From Lactarius indigo (lineage: Eukaryota > Basidiomycota > Agaricomycetes > Russulales > Russulaceae): a DNA stretch of 64,000 bases. Every line of letters starts with the position of its first letter. The first letter of the stretch is position 1. The DNA is taken from the NCBI GenBank assembly GCA_025766275.1, contig JAFKAC010000002.1, positions 2,046,001-2,110,000 of the forward strand, given 5' to 3'. Under the pieces are notes generated by a model. That model ran no database searches. It had not been told where the DNA came from and worked only from the letters and a program-made list of their open reading frames with translations. This document shows, one piece after another, positions 33,393 to 45,769 of this stretch. The position numbers were made by a program, and so were the translations under genes.

Positions 33393-35631
33393 TCACTCTA
33401 CAAGATCCGCAGGAGCCCAGAGCACACAACGCCCGCTTCCGTTCCCGCTGGCGACGCGTTCGACAACGCTAGGGTGAGAACACGTCACCGCTTGTGTGGC
33501 CTGAGACCCTGTTGAATGCTTGAACGACGAACGAGAGCACAGAAGATTGCCAATACCTGTCCTTATCTGATAATTTCGCCAGGAACTCACCCTTGCAACC
33601 AAAAATGTCAAGCGAGTGGTCCAGATCACCTACCTGAGGAAGACGTCAGCAATTCCTGCATGCCAGAACTAGGGGGGACCTACGGTGAAGTGCGGATATA
33701 CATCGGGATTTGGCGACCACTGAGCCTTGAGCATGGTCAACCATTTTCCCTGCCGATTTTTACATATGATCAGGGATCATACACGCACACGCGAGGGACA
33801 TTTCATGCTTACAGTCTGGCAATTGTGCCTGATTCTGGTGATTGGCTTGAAGTTGGAGAAAGGCACGTCTGCCGCCATGAGTGATGGACGGAGATCCCAA
33901 ACTGTACTAGAATGAGGCTTTTGGGGGCTAACAACAAAGAATGGAGTCGATCGTGACGTACTTCTGAGCGTGTCGTCGTAGCTCGTGCTCACTATCGAAC
34001 GCCCGCGCGGATCCCAGTACGCCGCAGTGACCGACTTGTCGTGCTTCCATTCGGCACGCAGAGTCGCGGTGCCGGCTTTCGATGCCTTGAACTCATCGAC
34101 GCCTCCCAGATCGAGTTCAAGAATCCCATCACTCTGGCTCTGCCAGATGGGGGGTGAACCGAGGCTACATTCCAAGATAGGTTGCGACTCACTGGAAGTT
34201 TCTGCAACTTTCGCACGTCCCAGACCCTGCTCGCGCAAAAAAGGTCGTTAGAGAATGAAAGAGGAGACAGCGGCTCTCTCACTTGAGCGACCGATTGTTC
34301 GACGCTGTAAGGATGAAAGCGGGGTTGGTTGGGTTCACGCTCACACAGCCGATCTTCTGGTCCGAAACTTGGTAAGCTCGGTGTTTCTTGTTGTCCTCAC
34401 GCAGGTCCAGATGGGTGATCCAGCCCTCGGCATCCGACAGCCACATCTCGTGGCTCGCGGGGGGGAGGTCCATGCTCGTGATAAGTATTTTTTCCATAGC
34501 AAAAATCTCGCGCGAGATACCAGAGGTGAAGGACAGCGAGCGAACGGTAGAGTCGTACGCACTCGTGTACACCTTTGTGTTGTAAAGGTGAGAGTGGAAT
34601 GGGAACGAGAAATCATTTGGGAAACTTACGCTATGCGCGTCTATAGGGTCGAACTTGACGCATGAGATGGACGACTGGGCGTTGGCGGGCCAATGCACTT
34701 GCAAACGCCAGTACTTCCCCGCCTCCCGTTGATCCGAATCAGCGTCGTCCTCTTCGCCCACTTCCTCTGCTAGGTGCACGTGCATCCCATATACCGAGTT
34801 GACCGTGTTTGTCTTCACACCATCCCTCAGCCAACTATATCCACCCTTCAAAGATACAAGTGCATACACACCTCCAAAAAATATTAGATCTTTGGTGGGC
34901 TCTGGATGATATGCTGCACTGTACACTCTGTCCTGAGTGACCTTCGCCCTCGCGACAATCTTCATGTTTTGCACTCTCGCACGCAGCGCAGCGACTTCGG
35001 TGTCCTCCTTCTTGCTGCTGTCAAACACAAAAGCGTCCCGCTCGCCCCTGCGCCGAGGATATCGCGCCAGCAACAGGGACTGAAATGCTGAGCTAAGTCC
35101 AGAAAGCGCCTCCCATTCCTCTTGCTCAGCTAGTGTCTCGAGGTCGAGCTCGTGGTGGCGCGGCCTTTTTGCCTCTCGTGCGCGCTCCTCTGCTGCGAGA
35201 CGCTCCTCCTCTTCCTTAAGGCGTCGGTCCTCATCTTCCCGCTATTGAAGAAAGTTGGTGGAGAGTTCAAAACTCAGTCGAGGGAAGAACGTACTTCGCG
35301 CTTCCGCTTCTGTGCGGGTGTTTCGTCCGGATCAACAGCCGACGGTTGAACCGCGAAGTCTCGCGGACGTTCGGCGTGGGGCTTCTTGCACAATCCTCTT
35401 CTCCTTTTTTATAGGCTGGACGGGCTTGTTTTTCGGCTTCTGCTGCTGTTTGGGCCTGGCCGGTACTTTGGCTTTCTCAGTGACCGACGCAGAGGCACTC
35501 TTAAGCTGCAGCTGCTCGATGAGAGCGCGGTTGCGAGCGATGTTTGCCTCACGCTCGAGTTCACTATGAGGGCGATGGTTAGCGCGTAGACGAAGAAAGG
35601 AATAAGAGAGGTACTAGGTGGTCTTTGGCAT
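33393..35631 (-). CDS. cmr1: DNA damage-binding WD40 protein Cmr1 (WDR76-like)
   Basis: The first exon (from ATG at 35631) encodes MPKTTY and joins ELEREANIARNRALIEQLQL, the typical Cmr1 opening. A basic Lys/Arg/Pro-rich region follows, then AFQSLLLARYPRRRGERDAF. The WD40 propeller includes RVYSAAYHPEPTKDLIFFG, ISCVKFDPIDAHS, VYTSAYDSTVRSLSFTSG, EGWITHLDLRE, VSVNPTNPAFILTASNNRSL, EWKHDKSVTAAYWDPRGRSI and TSYDDTLR. It ends AVTCSHPSVVERVASGNGSG, RCVLWAPADLVE. Cmr1/WDR76 binds damaged DNA and gathers at nuclear quality-control sites. Six or more introns of standard size interrupt the gene. It lies tail-to-tail with the CSM3-like gene, another genome-stability gene. Confidence 0.9.
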
Positions 35632-35932
35632 ATCTAATGAGGCTCGCGCGACTGTGACAGAACTGAGTAATGAGTCGCGTACGGTCACACATGACGTCAC
35701 AAAACGTTGTCACACCTACATACAAAGCTATGTTGTGAACTACAGCAAACGTACATGACAATATGGGTAATTGAAACACTCTAGAGCGTGTTGAAAAAGC
35801 ACCAGTATCATATGTAATATAGTACTCCGAGACGATATGAGAAGCAATACATCACATAATACAGGAATAAAGGATATCACGAACCAGTGCTACAAGCCAA
35901 AGACACATTATACAGCATCCACCACACGTCAA
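35632..35932. other. Intergenic region
   Basis: About 300 bp between the Cmr1 start and the 3' end of the next minus-strand gene. It is AT-rich and should hold the Cmr1 promoter and a 3' UTR. Nothing else is seen. Confidence 0.5.
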
Positions 35933-37844
35933 TTAGGTGATCTCCAACACAGATGTTTCTAGGACGCGGAAGAGCGATGAATCCTTCGAGTTCTCCGTCC
36001 AGCCGACGACTTCACGCCAGTTCTGCGCATTGGCTTCCTTCTCTCCCGCGCCAGAGAAAATCCCCATATCGTCTTCGGGGATTCCGCGGAAGATGAGGAA
36101 AAGGCGAGTGAACACGCACGGGTCAGCCGTCACGGACATGTCAATGGCGGCCGCAATTTTTCCAGGGGAAAGGAACCGATACGCAATGTTTTTATGCTTG
36201 GAAAATTCATGGATATGTGTACTATAAAAAGGTACAGTCAGCTCCCATACCGATGAGACAGTCACACTTACTTTATGAAATCGGTCCGAGCATGGACGGA
36301 CATGCCAAGTTGGTCCAATACATTCATGAGGTGGGGTATGAAATCTCGAAAGGACATAGCGAAACTGTTTCGGGGGGCTACAAACTCGTTTGGATCGAGG
36401 AGATTAGGATCGGGCCTAGAACCCGTATTCAACGAGTAAGAAAAGGTGACGTGAAAAGGAAAGTGTCGTACATGGCTTCATAATAGATGGCGGTCGAGAC
36501 CATTTCTGACTCGAAATGTTCAAATCCACCACCAGGGTGGACTCGCAAAAAGTACTTGACTTTACCGTCTCCGATTGCTTCAGCAGGGGGCCAGGTTATG
36601 CCCATCTTCCACATAGGCGCGCAGGAGAGTATGACGTCGCAGTATTGCATGGATGGCGCAAGCAAGCTCAATCGACACTTGGCTACAGAAGGCTTCGCGG
36701 CAACTGCAAGCTTGGTAATGACCCGCTGATCGACCATCAAGTCCGGAGTGACGTCTTCGCCAAGCAGTCGGGTCCCAGTGAAATCCATGGTGTGGTTATC
36801 CCCATCATGAACGATGACAAGTTTACCCCAGAACATGCCATCTACGGTCGTACCATCCTCCATACGTGCCATATCTAGCTCATCCGAGGACACAGTAGTG
36901 TCCAGGGCAACATACTGACCGGGATTTAGCTCAAGACTAAAGGTCGCTGGCATGTCCAGGACTGGCGGAGGGCTGCGTGGAGAAAGAAGGGTTGATCAAG
37001 TGGATCATTCGAGAAGGGAACGGGAACGGAATACATACGGTGGAGGCCTATCTCATCGACGCGGTGCAGGAAACAATTCGAGAGGTGTTCAGGCAAAACG
37101 GAAACTATGCCGGAACTTGGCAAAACTCACGGTGGCTCGTCTGGCGGCGGAGGTGCATCGCTGACGATCTCTACGCGAAGACCGGGTACCCCCATAGTTG
37201 CTATTTGGTATGAATCTTCTCCGGTCAACTATAATTCTGTCAGACAGGGATAGAGACGAAAGGGAGTGGCATACATAGACATAATCTCCCGAGACAAGGC
37301 GCTACAACATATGAGAAAATGGATTTATATGGAGGATACGAAGGGCTTCCAATCTTACAGCAGTTTGGATGTGGACATAATCGATTGGAACGCGAAGGCT
37401 GAAAAGTGCAGTCGGGCGGAGGTTTGGCCCAATCTCTTGCTAGGGCATCCAGTTCCTGGGGAGTGTGAGATGTATAAATGAACGACTAAGCACGCTAGAT
37501 GTGGCCGTACGACGAAAGTGTTTGGAAGCTTCGAGAGCATTGGGTCAATCGGGGGCAACAAGGCGCGGCGAGGAGGTAATGAGGTACAAACCATCCGGAC
37601 GGTTTCCATCTCATCGTAGACAAGAGTTAGCAGACGTTGCCTGCTGAGCGCCATCTGTTGTTGCTGCTGCTGCTGTTGCTGGCGCATTTCGGCTTCCTTT
37701 ACGTTCTTTCCGCCTGGCTTGAGTTTTGACCAAAAGCCTTGGGACGGGAGACTTGCGTTGCTGGTCCTACGAAGGAAGGAAAGCAGGTTGAATGAGGAAT
37801 GTCGGGTAGATAGATTGAGATGCTCACGCGGGAGAGAGAAGCAT
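35933..37844 (-). CDS. Conserved-looking protein of unknown function
   Basis: The first exon (ATG at 37844) encodes MLLSPA, then ATSNASLPSQGFWSKLKPGG and a nine-Gln tract in a likely coiled region (EAEMRQQQQ). Later segments are ELDALARDWAKPPPDCTF, VPIDYVHIQTAVRLEALRIL, LPEHLSNCFLHRVDEIGLHR, a beta-rich stretch (FSLELNPGQYVALDTTVSSD, GKLVIVHDGDNHTMDFTGTR), PDPNLLDPNEFVAPRNSFAM and the end FRVLETSVLEIT. Dense introns and consistent codon use say it is real. I do not recognise a family. There is no signal peptide or membrane segment. Joins near 37100-37330 are uncertain and may include frame errors. Confidence 0.6.
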
Positions 37845-37932
37845 CTTGGTGTGCGGGTGTGAAGAAAGGCGACCACGATGAGATGACCGTCCTTAAGGGC
37901 CCTTAACCCTGCTTAGTCACCCGAGTACATCT

Positions 37933-38702
37933 ATGCGCGTCACCACCTCCGCGACACGTTCCCTTTCTCGCCTGTCTCCAATATCGCGGCTTTGCCAGAT
38001 CAATGTAACGTCTTTCCTTGTAACATTGTACTGTCACTCAACGTTACTTCTTATAGTGCCGCTCGAAGCCCCAGCACCCGTGCTGCCTCCACCACCGTAC
38101 CAGCCACCGTACCTCAATATCAAGCTCCCCGATATTTCCGCTCCCCCACCGGAGCCGCTGATTCACATCGTATGATACAGCTATTCCATTGTCTACCAAA
38201 GGTTGCTCAATCTCTTTCTTAGCCGTTTGCCCCAGACTTTTGGGAATCTTCTCGTGCTAAGGCGAAAGCTAACCCCGCCCCACCTGAAGAGCCGCAAGTC
38301 CCGAAGGTCATTGTCATAGCAGGGGACCCCTCTCGCGCTGATTCTAGTCGCATTTTGGAACCCGTCCGAGAGCATGTTGACCTAGACCATTCTTCGTCGG
38401 ATCCGAAGGTCTCAAACTTGCGCAGCCTCTTTCTCGACGTTGCGGACGACGTCGCCCTACCAAAAGACCTCGACGTTTTAAAAGTAACCAAAAACCGACA
38501 GGGTCCGCTCGATGACCTGATCGAAGAGACCACCACTTCTGTTGGGGACAGCAAGTTCCACACCAGAACGCTGGACAAGGACGAGGTCAGGGGTGTTTGG
38601 ATTATTTTGGGTCTGTTTGCGGGCTCGTGGCTAGCCGGTGGTCTGTTGAAGAAAGAAACTAAGTACGCTGAGTCCAGTCCGGAGCAGTCAGTAGCACAGT
38701 AG
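37933..38702 (+). CDS. Putative mitochondrial membrane protein of unknown function
   Basis: The N-terminus MRVTTSATRSLSRLSPISRL is basic and serine-rich without acids, a good mitochondrial presequence. A proline-rich stretch (APAPVLPPPPYQPPYLNIKL) follows, then PFAPDFWESSRAKAKANP after an intron at 38173-38220. The C-terminal part carries one membrane segment, GVWIILGLFAGSWLAGG, and a charged tail. The intron near 38005-38054 does not keep a perfect frame with the obvious splice sites, so the start exon is tentative. The gene starts 88 bp from the divergent gene at 37844. The family is not recognised. Confidence 0.55.
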
Positions 38703-38764
38703 CAGCGAAAAACGCGTTAGTTTGTATAGAGACAGTATAGACAGCATCGGGACCTCCCGGAAAC

Positions 38765-39318
38765 ATGCTCATCCCGCGACCACGACCACCCCGGCTAACT
38801 CTACGCTCACTCCGCCTTCTTCATTCGTCTGCGCGTACTTGTGATTATGTCGCCCCCCCTGACCCAATATCGAACATTCGTCCCATACTCTACGACGACC
38901 CAGCATCCGTGACCTCAGAGCCACTGCGACACCCATATTCACTCGACGAATTTCGTGACGACTCAGACACGCTCGAGTACCAGTGGAAGTTGCAGAGGCA
39001 GCAGCTTGACGCCTTCAACGATAGCTTTTGGCGAGATGTACGTTTCTCACCCCACCTGTGCCTATATGCCCCCCAATTTTTGTGTAGTCGAACACACGCT
39101 TCGAAGTGGCCAAGGCCGCTTCTCTGAGCGGCCTCCCCCCGCATGCTACCGTACAACAACGTGAGGAGCGTCTAGGCAAGTTCTATAGGAACTGGGTCTT
39201 GCAAGAGGCGACGCGCCAACAGGAGTACAACGCCGAGTGGAGACGACGGAGCATGGAAGAGATCGCGCTCGCGTTCCGCGTGTCCTACCACAGGTTCAAA
39301 GCGCGATTTACGAGTTGA
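38765..39318 (+). CDS. COA8/APOPT-like mitochondrial protein
   Basis: Two exons (38765-39037, 39088-39318). The N-terminus MLIPRPRPPRLTLRSLRLLH is an Arg-rich mitochondrial presequence. The body has YQWKLQRQQLDAFNDSFWRD, SNTRFEVAKAASLSG, REERLGKFYRNWVLQEATRQ and QEYNAEWRRRSMEEIALAF. This arrangement (FW-x-x-SN-x-RF, later FY, then YN-x-EW-x-RR) is that of COA8, earlier called apoptogenic protein 1, which supports cytochrome c oxidase assembly. The protein is 167 residues, near the family size. Assignment is from pattern memory. Confidence 0.7.
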
Positions 39319-39374
39319 TCCAGTGCTATGCATGACATACACTAATAGCGAATACGATATGTAACATATACACG

Positions 39375-42300
39375 CTAGGGTGCTCGGCCCCACATCATCT
39401 CATCGAGAACAACTTCTCGTGCACGACCGAACGCCTCTGACAAGTCATATCCTGCCAGGAGGTCACTCTCTTCCTGATAATCCTCGCGCAACGCCTCTAT
39501 CTGCTCCGGTGACATGCCTGGCCAACGGGACGATAACTCTGCCAGGCTCGGCACTGCAAGAGCCTGGTTTGGCGAGAGGATGTAACCCTCTGGCTGGTGG
39601 CGTTTTGGTAGAGTAGCTGAGAGAGCCGCAACGAGCGCGGTGCTCCGGAACCGGTCGTTCAGCTGTGCGTCCGATACCCCGGACGTTTCCTTGATGACGT
39701 CCCAGCTATTCCGAAAGGAATCAACACAATGACATACGAGGCTGAGCCGGGCTGCGTACTTATCGTGGGTGTAAATTCGCAACCAGACCGACCTAAAAGC
39801 GGCCTGCCGCCTTGCTTCGGGGAGTTTCTGTCACACGATCAGTTTCATGAACTGCTCAAGAATCTCTATAGCCAACTCACATCAGCACGTGCGAGAAGGT
39901 GCAATGCGGTGGCGTAATCGCTGATTGTCGTGTCATTATCTTTCATAGACAATGCATCAGCGACGTCTTCGACGGACAACGCCTTTCCTTGAAGTAGCGA
40001 CCGCACTAATTGCTTGAATACCTGCCCAGCTATTAGCATTCTGCTATATTGGGGTGGCGAGAACTTACGAGTGGCAAGACTTTCTTGTCAGCAATAGCGG
40101 AAGCTTTTTGCTGCAGGATGGTCTCGATCTGTCGGTCCAACGACTGCCTATCGCGTACAGACGCAAGGGCAGACTTGAGCTCTTCTGTGAGCGCTTCATG
40201 GACGCTGACAAAGTCAAGACCGTCGTGGAAAGCTAAGCAAGGATTCGTCATGGATGTCCATTAACACTTAATACGATACGCATACCGTCAAGCATGCTTT
40301 CGTCAACAGCAGTGTCCTCCTGCATCTGCGCCAGATGCGTCAGTTTCCCTATACTTAGTATAAGCTGTAGTTCTGGGTCAGACATTGGTTGCCTCAGAAG
40401 GTGAAGCTGATCAAGCACCTCTTTAGCTGCCAAATCCCCAGCGTTTTCCGACTCTGCCAACAATGTCTCTGCAGCAGAATGGAACCTCTCCTTTTCCAGA
40501 TCTTGAATCCAAGAGACGAACGGGCGATTGTTTTTCCTTAAAAACTGGTCGAGGTAGTCTTCGTGCTTCTCGCCCTGACTGAATAATGTGCGTAGTTCCC
40601 CTGGAAAGTCGGTTAACAGAATGTGAGGGCATAAATAGTCAGCCCGTAGTAATTACCGTGTTCGATGTACCACTGGTAAAGTTCGTCCGTAAATTCTTCA
40701 CCGAATCTCTGGATGTATTCTCCCATCTTGGAAGCGTGGGGATTTTGGTCGAGAGGGTATACTAGGTCTTTGTTGCAAAGCGCTGCCAAGCTCCTGAAAT
40801 CGCGGTATTTTTCGGTCAGCTCGAAAGCCCGCGCTGCAAACCCGTATTTGTCTCGTATTTTTTGTTCAGGTCCAGCTTTACACTCATTCTCGAGAGCGAC
40901 TCACTCAACGTGTTCAGGATCTCTGGGCGGAGCTGCTGGAACTGGTCCGCTAATGCGGCGATTTCCCGGTCTGTTCCAGGGACCTCACGACCAACAGCAC
41001 TGCAAGAAGGCGACAATCAAGGAACAAAGGAAGTAAGAATGCTTCAATATACCTCTGAAGCCAGCTCATCCTTTCATGAACGGAAGCAAAGAGAGCGGAA
41101 GCAAGATCGGGAAGTTGAGAGTTGGGTTCACGAGTGCTGTGTTCATCAGACGATTCCCCGATGTTTTGGAGATACGTCGTAGTAACGTCGAAGAGCTCGA
41201 GGACGACGTTGATGACCTCGGGTTTGCTGGTCCACGGTTTGACGAAGGGTAATCCGACACCGTATACGCCGGCATTATAGTCGCGGTACTCGAACGCAGA
41301 ATTAAGGATAGTCTACGAGATAGTTTTTAGCTTGCTTGCACTTACACATCGCCGCAAAACGACATACCAAAACAATGCCATTTGCTTCGGATAAGATGTT
41401 TGGTATGTTTGCGGGTGCTTCACCGAGCAATCTTCTGGTGCCGTCTCTGACGTGCGGGAGTAGCCTTCCGATGTCCGCGACTCGAAGCCGGAAAAATGCC
41501 CTCATAAGGTCCGCGTGCTGCCCTTCTCCAACTTGGTTCATGTATCCATAAACGGCTTCGCTTAAGATGTCGTAGGGACGCCCTCGTCTGTGGCGCCTTA
41601 GAAAAGATCAGGCCTGGAGACAAAAGTATTGACCCACTGGAGGGTTTCGTTAAGACGAAGCCAGAGTTGTTGAGCAGAGTACAGTTTTTCTGCGTCAGTA
41701 GCGAGACGCTGGCGGCTGCGCTGAGACATCTGGACGGCACTTAAAAACACTGGTCATAGAGACGCAAAAACTGAGGCACTAACCTTCGAAAGAACGCCAT
41801 TTTCGTTGATAAACTTGATGAGGAAACTGATCTTCTCTTTGCGACTATTAAGTTGTACCGTCAGGTCGTTGTTTGGTCGTACGACTGTGCTATCTACAGT
41901 ATGTGGGTTACCAGCGAACGGGCTATCGGAGAAGGGGATGCTTACCCGACTGCAGGATCGCGCTACTCAAAAGCGCTGCACCGGACATAAGACTGTCCTC
42001 CTCGATCTCTGGGGGGAAGCTAAAGTGCAAAGGATTCTGGGGGAGGTGTCAACACGTGGGAATTCATATCGACACCAGGACGAACTTCTGAGTACGAGCC
42101 GTATAGGATGGCCTGCGTCATGATCGATTTGATCAAGATACTTCTTCCATGTCTTGAAGAATGGGAGCTATCAGCTTAGAGTTACGAGGCGATAGCGAGT
42201 CACTCACTCAGAATCGAATTTTCGGACTTGGTCAAAATCAACTGTAACTTTCATTATTGTCAAAGCGGTGAGTACAAGCAAGCAGCTCTGAGCTTCTACA

Positions 42301-43975
42301 ACGCAGATGCCCAATGTGCGGTCTGTAGAAGACTTCAGTTCGATGCGATCCTGATAGTCGTTGTCTACGGAGAATCAGCTAGGCAGCCAAAGCGGAGCAC
42401 TTGGGTGCGAACCTCGCGAGCAGATGGCGATTGCATCGCCAAACTGGACCACAAGAATTGCACCTCCGAGCATGAGTCGGAGTTGAGGATGCATAGGGGC
42501 TTCCGAAGCTCTGAAGGTCTTTTCACAGCCATGTAAGTGAGTAAATCGGGCAAAAGTCTGGGGGAATTATTACGAACACTCTGGTAAGGAACATTGATAA
42601 GCTTGTCGACTTGAAGTATACCAGATGACATGGAAATTTGCGCAACAATATAGATTCGCCGAGGAGTAGAACTATAGCTCATTTCCTCATGCTCTCCAGT
42701 GTCACCATGGGATGTTAGGACGAGTAACGATCCCGAGCTGGTGAAATGGTCAGCCAGTCAGATCTGCCAGGGATATAGACGGGACCTAACCCATCGACAA
42801 CCAGGTCAAGCAACTCAAGGTCCAAATATTTAGATGGCGAACGCAGGGTACTCTGAATTGCAGGTTGGATAACAGCAGCAATGTCTTCTTGTAAGGCAAA
42901 CTCTTCCCAGCCTTCTGCGGCAATATTCCACCTCTGGACACGGGATTCGACGAGTGCCCATATATCCGTCCCGAGATTGGATTTGGTGCCGAGCGCAACC
43001 GCTGCGATATTTCCAGCCTCTACTTGCGAAGTGGGGGAAGACCAAAGAGAAGGCAAGAAACGGGACAACGACAACGAGGACTGTGGGCGGGAGAAAATGC
43101 GAGACGTTAGATGATACCTCCCCCCCGAAGTGGTCAGTGTTAGCCGAAACAAACGCCCCAAAGAAGTTGACACTACGAAGGTTTGAGGCTGAAGAGATTT
43201 GAGCAGACACGGAAATGGCATAAGAAGCACGCACATCAAGTCTCGTTAGGGAACTGACGATCTCGTTAGACTCTAGTTCTAGCAAGATTTTTGAGTATTG
43301 TTCACCACCCGCAAGACCAACACCGATGTTGTTCCAGAACCAGAGCTCGCCCGATGGGGACGCAAGAATGAGTCCCGGCTCGCTCGAACTACCGTACGGC
43401 ACGAAGGCATGCAACGGCGCAGCCTGAGAAGGATCCGCCGGGCAAGGGAATATATAGCAAGTGGGGACACCAGAAAGCTCTTGCGTATGTTGCCACACGA
43501 AACACGCTTGGGGTGTAGCAACAAGAGCGAATCCAGTGCCCGAATCGACGTCGCCAACATACGCGTCTCGGAAAAAGTCTACATCAGAGGACAGTAAGAA
43601 GCTTCCAGAGGTGGGGATGTGAAACAGCGCGCGGGCGGGCTCACCAGCATTTCTGAGAACATGTTTGACTTCGGCTGGTAGATGCCCATAGAATGTCACC
43701 AGCATCTCTTCAGACTTTGCAAAGATAGTGTCTTGTCTCAGACCGCGTTCTGTTGGCTGAAGAGTGTCCTCATCTACGTCCATGCTTCCTACCGTGACAT
43801 CTTCTTTGATGAATGGGGATTGGTCCACATTGTGAGCAGGCGTTGGGAGTCTGGAAGCAGGTTTGCTATTCGCCAAGCGCCCTGCACGTCGGGGAGGGGG
43901 TGAAAGCGCGGCCTGACGCGATGGTGGCTGGTTTTTTCTTCTGGGAGGGGGTGAGCCCGTGAATGCAGCCATCAT
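39375..43975 (-). CDS. nup133: Nucleoporin Nup133
   Basis: A multi-exon gene of roughly 1,250-1,350 residues. It starts MMAAFTGSPPPRRKNQPPSR, a basic Pro/Ser-rich leader. A beta-propeller follows: SGSFLLSSDVDFFRDAYVGD, FALVATPQACFVWQHTQELS, ELWFWNNIGVGLAGGEQYSK. A long helical part has RQSLDRQIETILQQKASAIA, and the end has RSTALVAALSATLPKRHQPE, LAVPSLAELSSRWPGMSPEQ and VVLDEMMWGRAP. These match fungal Nup133, a tip component of the Y (Nup84/107) complex of the nuclear pore scaffold. About a dozen short introns are visible. The start lies 130 bp from PRCC on the other strand. Confidence 0.82.
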
Positions 43976-44105
43976 GAACGAGCAGTGAGATTCGAGAGAC
44001 GCGCTGTTGGCCACGCGCCAGAACGTCACGTGCTCCAGAGGATTTTGTCAGCACGGCACTGTCTCCATTGCATCGCTCAACTCTCCATTTACACACACCC
44101 TCATC

Positions 44106-45442
44106 ATGCTCGTCGACGCATATGGCAGCGACAACAGCGATGAAAGTGGTGACGAAAGTGCGCCCCAATCGCACTCAACCTTGACCTCCCAGAAGAAACC
44201 GAACACATCTTTATTGCGCTCCTTGCCTGTCCCTTCGAATTCGTCCGGGTCCAAATCTTCTACCCTCTCCTTACCTGCGCCAAAGGTCAAAAAGGCCCCC
44301 AAGAAGATTGCGATTGAACTCCCTGCGCTCGCAAAAGATGTGTCTCCAGATTATGATGGGGATGAAGCTCGGCCTGCCAAGAGGTTACGCACTGAAGGTC
44401 GCGGAGCTGGGTCCTCTGCCCTGCTTTCTATGCTCCCTGCTCCAAAGTTGGCAGCACCTGTAAAGGAGGCTCCCGAACGAATTCTTGGTAGTGGGAAAGG
44501 TCCTGGACTCGTTTTTAAAGAACCATCTTTTCAGAGGACCAAGGACACACCCAGTTTGTCCTCTAACGATGACGCAGCCGCTGTGGAGCGAGGAACAGAG
44601 GAAGTGGACCTTCCCTTTATGCCAGCATCGGTGAGGAAAGGGAAAGCCAACATATCTCTCGAAGAATCATCAGAGAGGGTGACATCTAATACCCGGTGTC
44701 CACCGTCTCCGACTACTGTGGACCTGTTTTCGTTGAGTACGCTCCATCACATCTATTTCCTATTCAGTACCAAACATCACGATTACAGACCCCGCGAAGC
44801 CTCCTTCCTCCTCCGTTGCTACTTCAACGGGACGTCCGAACTCTTTGAGTATATCCTCTGCTCCCAAAATCGATGAGTACACCCCTCCAGAGCCCACACC
44901 CAATGATCCCTACCCCGGATATTACCAACTCCCTTCCGGTACCTGGACCGCTTACGACTCGGCATACTATCGACGATTCTATGATAAATGGAAGGCCGAT
45001 TACGACCGCGAGATCCGGGCGATTGAGAAGAAAGAGAAAGGCTTTGAAGGTGCCGACACGGATGAGACCCAAGAAGTTGACGCTCTGCGAGAGATGGAGA
45101 AGGCAAAGAAAGAGATTCAAGAGCGGGAAGAGAAGAAGGCATTAACAAAGGGGGCTGGCGGCGAGCCAGAGGCGCCGAGGATGAATGTTAAGGTACTGCC
45201 ATCCTTATTAATCTTTTGGACCCTGTGTGCTGAGCGGAACGTAGGGTTCCAAAATTAGCAAAGGCGCTCGTAAACGCGGTCAGTTGGCCAGTTTACTCGT
45301 CGAGGCGTATCAGAACCGGGAAGTCCTGGAGGAGAAGATCGCAGAAGGACGAAGAAACCGCAAAGAAGCAGGGAATAAATATGGTGTGTCCCACAGCGCT
45401 CTCGCCTCTACGTGCCATCTCACTCTTCTTGAAGGATTCTGA
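44106..45442 (+). CDS. PRCC-domain protein
   Basis: The gene starts MLVDAYGSDNSDESGDESAP, an acidic opening typical of PRCC proteins. A Ser/Pro/Lys-rich middle follows (PKKIAIELPALAKD, GPGLVFKEPSF), then YQLPSGTWTAYDSAYYRRFY and the PRCC C-terminus ISKGARKRGQLASLLVEAYQ, NREVLEEKIAEGRRNRKEAG and NKYGF. The last two codons come from an 8-nt terminal exon (45435-45442) after an intron at 45384-45434. Human PRCC is a proline-rich nuclear protein linked to the mitotic checkpoint and splicing; the fungal role is unknown. The joint near 44730-44770 uses a very short intron and is tentative. Confidence 0.85.
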
Positions 45443-45769
45443 TATCTTGAATATCATTCCATATCACTGCTACGCGGGGAATTAACATTGATCAACTCTC
45501 ATCGGTCTCACGCTGCCTACTGCCTATCTGCGCTGTTCCCCTTCGCTGTTTCCCATGTGATTATAGCAGGCGTGGACCCTCGAAATTCCCTTGAGGTCCC
45601 ATACCAGAGCTCTCTCGTCTTTGTGTGGTGGCTTTGATTAGGGATATTATATAGGGACGCTGGTCTCGAGAAGGACGAGCTGTACGCAACCCGGATCATT
45701 CTGACCGTCGTACAGTATAATGGTCAATCGAACCGGCTGGCAAGGCCAAATTACAGGCACAGTAGCGAA
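45443..45769. other. Convergent intergenic region
   Basis: About 330 bp between the 3' ends of the PRCC and HTD2-like genes. It should contain both 3' UTRs. A 60-codon minus-strand frame at 45517-45699 has no recognisable content. Confidence 0.45.
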
